From assembly GCA_963931865.1 (NCBI GenBank), contig OZ007516.1, positions 5,553,897-5,617,896 on the forward strand: a DNA stretch of 64,000 nt, read 5' to 3'. Positions within the stretch are counted from its first letter, which is position 1. The number at the start of each line of letters is the position of its first letter. The notes under the pieces were generated by a model. It saw nothing but the letters and a program-made list of their open reading frames with translations. It was not told the origin of the DNA and did no database searches. The position numbers and the translations under genes are program-made. Source of the stretch: Axinella damicornis. Taxonomy: Eukaryota > Porifera > Demospongiae > Axinellida > Axinellidae. Positions 63,001 to 64,000 of this stretch are shown one piece after another.

Positions 63001-63949
63001 AACCATCGATCTCACTAAGAAGTTTCTTTTCTTTCCCAACCTGGTGAGCATTGAGGTGCCCAGTGGAGTGTGGGAGACCAGTCCAGACTTCGGCCATCAC
63101 TGTGGCTTGGTCTTGCAGTGCAAACCTGGACAGTTCTTCACTCCTCGCTTTCTTCAAGTCCTCCTCCTCCGACTTGCCTTCTTTTATGCTCTTGCACCAG
63201 ATGTGCAGCATGAGACAAGCAGTGATCTGCCTACCCTCAAGAGGAAGTGTAAGGTGTGGAAGAGTGGTATCTACTGGGCAAACCGAAGTGGAGTTGAGGC
63301 TTTAGTGGAAGTAGGGGAAGGGAGCAAGAGGGTAGTTGTCCTGCTGCGCTGCTCAAAGGGGACGCAAGTAGAATGTGCACACCTCCGATCTGCCATTATA
63401 GGCAAAATACTGCAAGTCAGAAGTGAATTCTGTCCGAAAGTAGCCATTCGTGAGTTTCTTCTTCGACCTTCTGATTCCAAGGACTACCCTCTCAAGCCAT
63501 CATCTGACCTCACACTCATCACCACCGCAGAGCTTGCTTGCACCGTTATGAAAGCAGAACAAGGTGTTCTGGACACGGCTGGAAATGGAATTAGTATTGC
63601 CAATCTACTCGGGTTTGAGCCGTATGCCTACCTAGGCGAACGCATCATCCGTGAACTCTTTGACGAACAGAATCCCAGCTACAGTGAGCAAGTTTCCGAT
63701 GACTTCCTGTATGGGATCGCTAACAAGAACTATCGTACATTCGATCACGTCGAGAAGATGCTCAATCTTCCTGCAGCTTCAGTGGAGTGTCACATCTATC
63801 CCGCTATCCCTGGACCGGCCCACAAGATGGCTCACCTCCTTCTGTGCTGGAGGGAGAGAAGCGAGGGGTCCAGACAGTGCCTCCGCCAAACACTCGACCA
63901 CTTCAGCGTGTTTGCAGGGAGAAACCCCTGTACTCTTACACAGGTCTAA
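24834..63949 (+). CDS. Ankyrin-Roc-COR-Death protein (ROCO family, DAPK-like without kinase)
   Basis: Predicted join(24834..24973,28954..29055,33623..33724,36712..36813,48302..48397,50778..50879,52449..52550,56650..56757,61717..63949): 3087 nt, 1028 aa. All introns are phase 2. The start ATG lies 210 bp after the preceding gene, in TTGCAATGG context. Each of exons 2-8 is one ankyrin repeat ending (T/S)(P/L)LH(F/Y/I/D)AC. The last exon adds one more ankyrin unit, then Roc: P-loop GDPGAGKS (~361-368), DFAGHKE (~418-424), and CSHAD (~486-490) in the base-recognition position. COR follows (~540-900), and the last ~80 residues resemble a Death domain (LLLCWRERSEG). No kinase domain is seen. By analogy with DAPK1 and other ROCO proteins it is likely a GTP-dependent scaffold in cell-death or immune-type signalling; that is inference. 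Ankyrin exons were multiplied by block duplication. Confidence 0.85.
25356..26031. repeat. Element of the GGGGCGAGCCTGAGCGA family
   Basis: Begins with the palindromic GGGGCGAGCCTGAGCGAGCC; near 25995-26031 comes GCGAGCCCCACAATGCCCTG followed by CATTCCCCTAGT, the terminal motif also seen at 36333, 38289 and 56160. Boundaries are approximate. Confidence 0.45.
26148..27483. mobile_element. Possible 1.3-kb element with AGTCTCGCGGGCCAGCC ends
   Basis: AGTCTCGCGGGCCAGCC at 26148 and GGCTGGCCTGCGAGACT ending 27483 are near-perfect inverted copies, the same termini as the 40-bp hairpin at 12946. No target duplication is seen, so these may be two separate fragments. Confidence 0.4.
28115..28411. mobile_element. 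MITE, AGTCTCGGTACCAGACC termini
   Basis: Inverted ends AGTCTCGGTACCAGACC / GGTCTGGTACAGAGACT; flanks share GCATGATA outside the T/A, a 9-bp duplication with one mismatch. Confidence 0.65.
29185..29358. repeat. Long hairpin (fold-back element)
   Basis: Arms of ~68 bp, left containing TTTGCAGTGCATTACGGG and right its inverse, around a ~35-bp loop. Followed by a short palindrome AATGCACACTAAAGTGTGCA. Located just after an ankyrin exon. Confidence 0.7.
29670..30169. mobile_element. MITE with CCGTATATCTGG termini and TA duplication
   Basis: Ends CCGTATATCTGGAAATTTTC and GAAAATTTCCAGATAAACGG are inverted; TA lies on both sides (29668-29669, 30170-30171). Same layout as 6810-7272. Confidence 0.75.
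30172..31695. other. Intronic stretch with a GC-rich hairpin
   Basis: A large imperfect palindrome at about 30276-30403 (GATGAAACCGAGGGG... and its inverse) includes GC-rich CGCGCGCGAAGCGC. The rest has no exon that I can support; a 97-aa open frame at 30990-31283 lacks any known motif. Confidence 0.45.
31696..32142. mobile_element. MITE of the ACTCCTGGTA / TGTGCCGCG family, diverged copy
   Basis: Shares GAATGGCCTAC, TTCTGACTACACC and (G)TGTGATCGCT blocks with 37796-38274 and the inverted copies near 54100-55000. The ends are diverged (ACTGGTAGGC, GTACCAGCAGT). Confidence 0.55.
32143..33622. other. Intronic stretch without recognised features
   Basis: Only short open frames without family signature, plus one CCTGGGAACGAGGCTAGTAC end near 33270 that belongs to the AGYCTCG mini-element family. 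Confidence 0.4.
34931..36100 (+). repeat. Relic of the duplicated ankyrin-exon block, exon lost
   Basis: Starts like the blocks at 36368, 50411 and 52089 (TATGCTTGTTTTGTATGA, then CAGCCTGTTGAGTGGCAGCA). At about 35030 it jumps straight from GGTGGTCTATGACTT to CACCAACATCTTGATTGG, sequence that follows the exon in the other copies. The ankyrin exon is therefore missing. Confidence 0.75.
35471..35804. mobile_element. MITE, AGCCTCGTTTCCCGCCC termini, with an empty site in the window
   Basis: Inverted ends AGCCTCGTTTCCCGCCC / GGGCCTGGGAACGAGGCT. Outside the T/A, GTTTGTATG and GTTTGTGTG flank it. The duplicate blocks near 39360 and 51463 keep the uninterrupted TGTGGTTTGTGTGTACACAT, the empty site. 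Confidence 0.8.
36368..37320 (+). repeat. Ankyrin-exon block copy with exon 36712-36813
   Basis: Same start and end motifs as the blocks at 50411 and 52089. Carries the exon reading NGRLEVVKFLIEVAKCDPQC. Confidence 0.8.
37796..38274. mobile_element. MITE, ACTCCTGGTA termini
   Basis: Starts ACTCCTGGTATAGAAAAAAT, then TTGTGCCGCG; ends GGCTACCAGGAGTG. The interior includes GCGATCGACTGAGCCACGTG and blocks shared with 31696-32142 and 54374-55000. Confidence 0.65.
38289..39063. mobile_element. Element with GGGGCGAGCGTGAGCGAG inverted ends
   Basis: GGGGCGAGCGTGAGCGAG near 38312 and CTCGCTCACGCTCGCCCC near 39045-39062 are inverted. The interior resembles 34290-34920 in opposite orientation (GATCTGTCGTGACTGGTCAC). 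A (TA)n run of ~42 bp lies at 38963-39004. Confidence 0.6.
39396..39419. repeat. G24 homopolymer
   Basis: Uninterrupted run of 24 G. Length may be affected by sequencing. Confidence 0.8.
40369..42067 (+). pseudogene. gag-like region of the DIRS element
   Basis: Broken frames. The first part starts at ATG 40369 and contains an ~81-bp coding repeat (VGCSWPQVVFIQPVALALAE, two full copies and one partial at about 40575-40770). A later frame (41485-41865) ends with a Cys/His motif (CDKCQSLDHSSSNC). After a stop, further Cys/His motifs follow (CRKYNHFNGDCKFGKECRYL, then CLKCRDPHPISRC), a CCCH-type finger plus knuckle common in DIRS gag-like proteins. A CA-rich microsatellite lies at ~41240-41390. 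Stops and frame changes make it non-functional as it stands. Confidence 0.7.
42292..44026 (+). pseudogene. Reverse transcriptase and RNase H of the DIRS element
   Basis: Fingers and palm are recognisable: CSPFGVIPKKNRPNRWRLII, then AKMDIKQAYRNVP and, in a shifted frame, PFGLRSAPLIFTALADALLW and the catalytic box NYLDDFI (~43080). Further frame changes occur near 42990, 43135 and 43490. RNase H follows (SDASGSWGCGAF, then AKELVPIVIA and WCDNMAAVIAVNSG, up to ADALSRNNLP). The arrangement is that of DIRS polyproteins. At least three breaks prevent a continuous product. Confidence 0.85.
44041..44995 (+). pseudogene. Tyrosine recombinase of the DIRS element, catalytically altered
   Basis: Spread over several frames: the N-terminal SAM-like part (KSSKKPARLPITPELLRKMR), the catalytic-core start (LWAASLLGFFGFLDLEK then stop), KASKTDPFRVGANIFVG, and the C-terminal box AYSGHSFWSGAATTAARLGI, ending with YQLYIKTP. 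DIRS recombinases normally have GFLR.GE and HSFRSGA; here the first Arg position is Asp/Leu and the second is Trp. With frame breaks this means the enzyme is dead. The Tyr nucleophile candidate in YIKTP is retained. Confidence 0.8.
45108..46796 (+). repeat. 498-bp tandem array of DIRS terminal segments
   Basis: Segments TTAAATGGAGTTTAATAGCA... (A) begin near 45300, 45798 and 46296; B segments (...GGTTAAAATGAGTGTTTCTG) end near 45299, 45797, 46295 and 46796. Copies are almost identical. A1 occurs once more before the gag region at 40098. Short frames repeated three times in the array are not genes. Confidence 0.9.
46808..47357. mobile_element. MITE carrying a HIRAN-like coding fragment
   Basis: Ends CTGTATAGTGCCAGATTTTC and (G)GACTATACGG are imperfect inverted repeats, flanked by TA (46806-46807, 47358-47359). 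Inside, 47060-47251 reads MVGRHHVYQDSWD, then REPGNCKNPFAVAVVEIECY, resembling HIRAN-like domains (HVY..W, REP.N..D.FAVAV) common in cnidarian and sponge proteins. The frame stops after ~64 residues. Confidence 0.65.
47360..48301 (+). repeat. Duplicated block ahead of ankyrin exon 48302, also at 56190-56650
   Basis: TGGATGTGCTGCCAGCCCA, CAAAGAGTGTTGGGATACAG and following sequence recur before the exon at 56650. The two RR...YLIT-type ankyrin exons (48302, 56650) are therefore duplicates with flanks. Confidence 0.7.
49086..49112. repeat. T27 homopolymer
   Basis: Uninterrupted T run; on the minus strand it would read as a poly(A) tail. Confidence 0.8.
49268..49852 (-). CDS. Uncharacterised 194-aa open frame with a tRNA-like start
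   Basis: I do not recognise the product. The frame is long for this AT/GC composition and starts MAGGRVVKVANMGTAISETK. On the same strand the first bases (about 49820-49850) read TGGTGGCCGAGTGGTTAAGG, typical of the A-box half of tRNA-Ser/Leu, and a poly(A) equivalent lies ~160 bp beyond its stop. It may be part of a tRNA-headed retroposon with no coding role. No TSD was found. Confidence 0.25.
   Translation of the reverse strand: MAGGRVVKVANMGTAISETKLMDKWAASKRTHVSAILCIKLLPLLENALKLNFKALYETENLDPLQGPTHTLTPSSIHTLNRPKNYGWIYHLLSSVAGYSPKLTAALKNRGLATLGFQKKFHAHQLKPTKAKASFHKVNLPPAKLGMLFHVHLSVTEFWPHIYSLSQAQSSYQTSQIRPNTKMGGACNAERSTL
50411..51650 (+). repeat. Ankyrin-exon block copy with exon 50778-50879
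   Basis: Longest intact copy of the block family. The exon reads NGRLGVAKFLVEVAKCDPQC. Includes TGTGGTTTGTGTGTACACAT, the empty site for the MITE at 35471. Confidence 0.8.
52089..52830 (+). repeat. Ankyrin-exon block copy with exon 52449-52550
   Basis: Nearly the same as 36368 and 50411. The exon reads NGRLEVVKFLIEVAKCDPQC and ends LHDACW. The copy stops at ~52830. Confidence 0.8.
53336..54076. mobile_element. Long-TIR element with 9-bp target duplication (Mutator-like?)
   Basis: Arms of ~150 bp start GGGCAACTGGAAAAGCAGGG and contain a (GGGAAC)n minisatellite, then GCTTCAAACCACCAAACTGA. GTGAACGAC is duplicated on both sides (53327-53335, 54077-54085). A 9-bp duplication and long TIRs suit Mutator-like elements; no transposase is present. 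The host sequence on either side is the ACTCCTGGTA MITE family. Confidence 0.8.
53583..53654. mobile_element. 72-bp hairpin element nested in the long-TIR element
   Basis: AGTCTCGCAAGCCAGCCTCT and AGAGGCTGGCTTGCGAGACT pair almost perfectly. AAAATTTCAGT flanks it on both sides (53572-53582, 53655-53665). Confidence 0.85.
54374..55000. mobile_element. MITE, ACTCCTGGTA family
   Basis: ACTCCTGGTAGCCGCGG near the start and TTTACGCGGCACAATTTTTC, then CCAGGAGTG at the end. It abuts a similar end (54340-54364) in tandem, so two copies lie side by side. Confidence 0.65.
55015..55392. mobile_element. Truncated copy of the HIRAN-carrying MITE
   Basis: Starts inside the element (ACGTATGTGCACCCTC) and ends GGCACTATACGG|TA. 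The frame reads MVRGHDVYQDSWD, then REPGNRKDPFAVAVVEIECY, closer to the HIRAN-like consensus than the copy at 46808. Confidence 0.65.
55635..56198. mobile_element. Element of the GGGGCGAGCCTGAGCGA family
   Basis: Starts GGGGCGAGCCTGAGCGAGCC and ends CGCTCAGGCTCGCCCTCCAA then TGTCCTGCATTCCACTAGT. The interior has short direct repeats (AAGACGGAGAC). Non-coding as far as visible. Confidence 0.55.
56995..57023. repeat. G29 homopolymer
   Basis: Uninterrupted G run in the last intron; length uncertain. Confidence 0.8.
57024..61716 (+). other. Last intron of the ANK-ROCO gene
   Basis: About 4.9 kb from the donor at 56758. It holds the MITE at 57897-58219 and a C23 run at 58674-58696. Short open frames (57081, 57429, 59743, 60145) have no recognised motif. 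I see nothing else. Confidence 0.5.
57897..58219. mobile_element. MITE, AGTCTCGTGCCCAGACC termini
   Basis: Inverted ends AGTCTCGTGCCCAG / CTGGGCACGAGACT. Outside the T/A, GGGAATGAG is duplicated exactly (9 bp). Confidence 0.8.
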
Positions 63950-64000
63950 GTTTTTGTATATACATGCTATTAGTAATGAGCACAATATATTAGCTTTGTC

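Overview
Eukaryotic, animal-type genomic DNA: spliced genes with GT-AG introns, many families of terminal-inverted-repeat (TIR) transposons, microsatellites, and animal protein architectures (R3H-SUZ protein of the R3HDM/encore family, ankyrin-Roc-COR-Death protein, BEN-domain protein, DIRS retroelement). The mixture is most like a demosponge or another early-branching invertebrate. That is inference; no single marker in the window fixes the species.

Layout. (1) 1-1359: 3' end of an ankyrin-Roc-COR-Death gene; 1360-6.8 kb is non-coding with several short inverted-repeat elements. (2) 7.5-20.1 kb, probably on to 24.6 kb: an R3HDM1/2-like RNA-binding protein gene on the + strand, with phase-consistent exons and simple-sequence tracts that run into several 3' splice sites. 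One exon is split by a 4.66-kb Tc1/mariner transposon (14334-18992), and introns hold a related MITE (9310-9897), a 2.07-kb TIR element with gene-like exons (20155-22223) and others. (3) 24.8-63.9 kb: a complete second ankyrin-Roc-COR-Death gene, closely similar to the one ending at 1359. It has nine exons; seven internal exons each encode one ankyrin repeat and all are phase 2-2. Its long introns contain duplicated exon blocks, nested MITEs and a decayed DIRS-type tyrosine-recombinase retrotransposon (about 40.1-46.8 kb) with an expanded array of 498-bp terminal repeats.

Most notable: the Tc1/mariner element carries two apparently intact spliced genes. One is a 333-aa DD34E transposase. The other, on the opposite strand, is a 559-aa, six-exon BEN-domain protein. 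The element has 29-bp perfect TIRs and a TA target duplication, and it sits inside an exon of the host R3HDM-like gene. Removing the element plus one TA restores an open reading frame exactly. This looks like a young, possibly mobile element with a DNA/chromatin-binding accessory gene, and a natural disruption (or splice-tolerated insertion) of a host gene.

All exon structures are by-eye splice predictions checked for phase; no transcript evidence was available.
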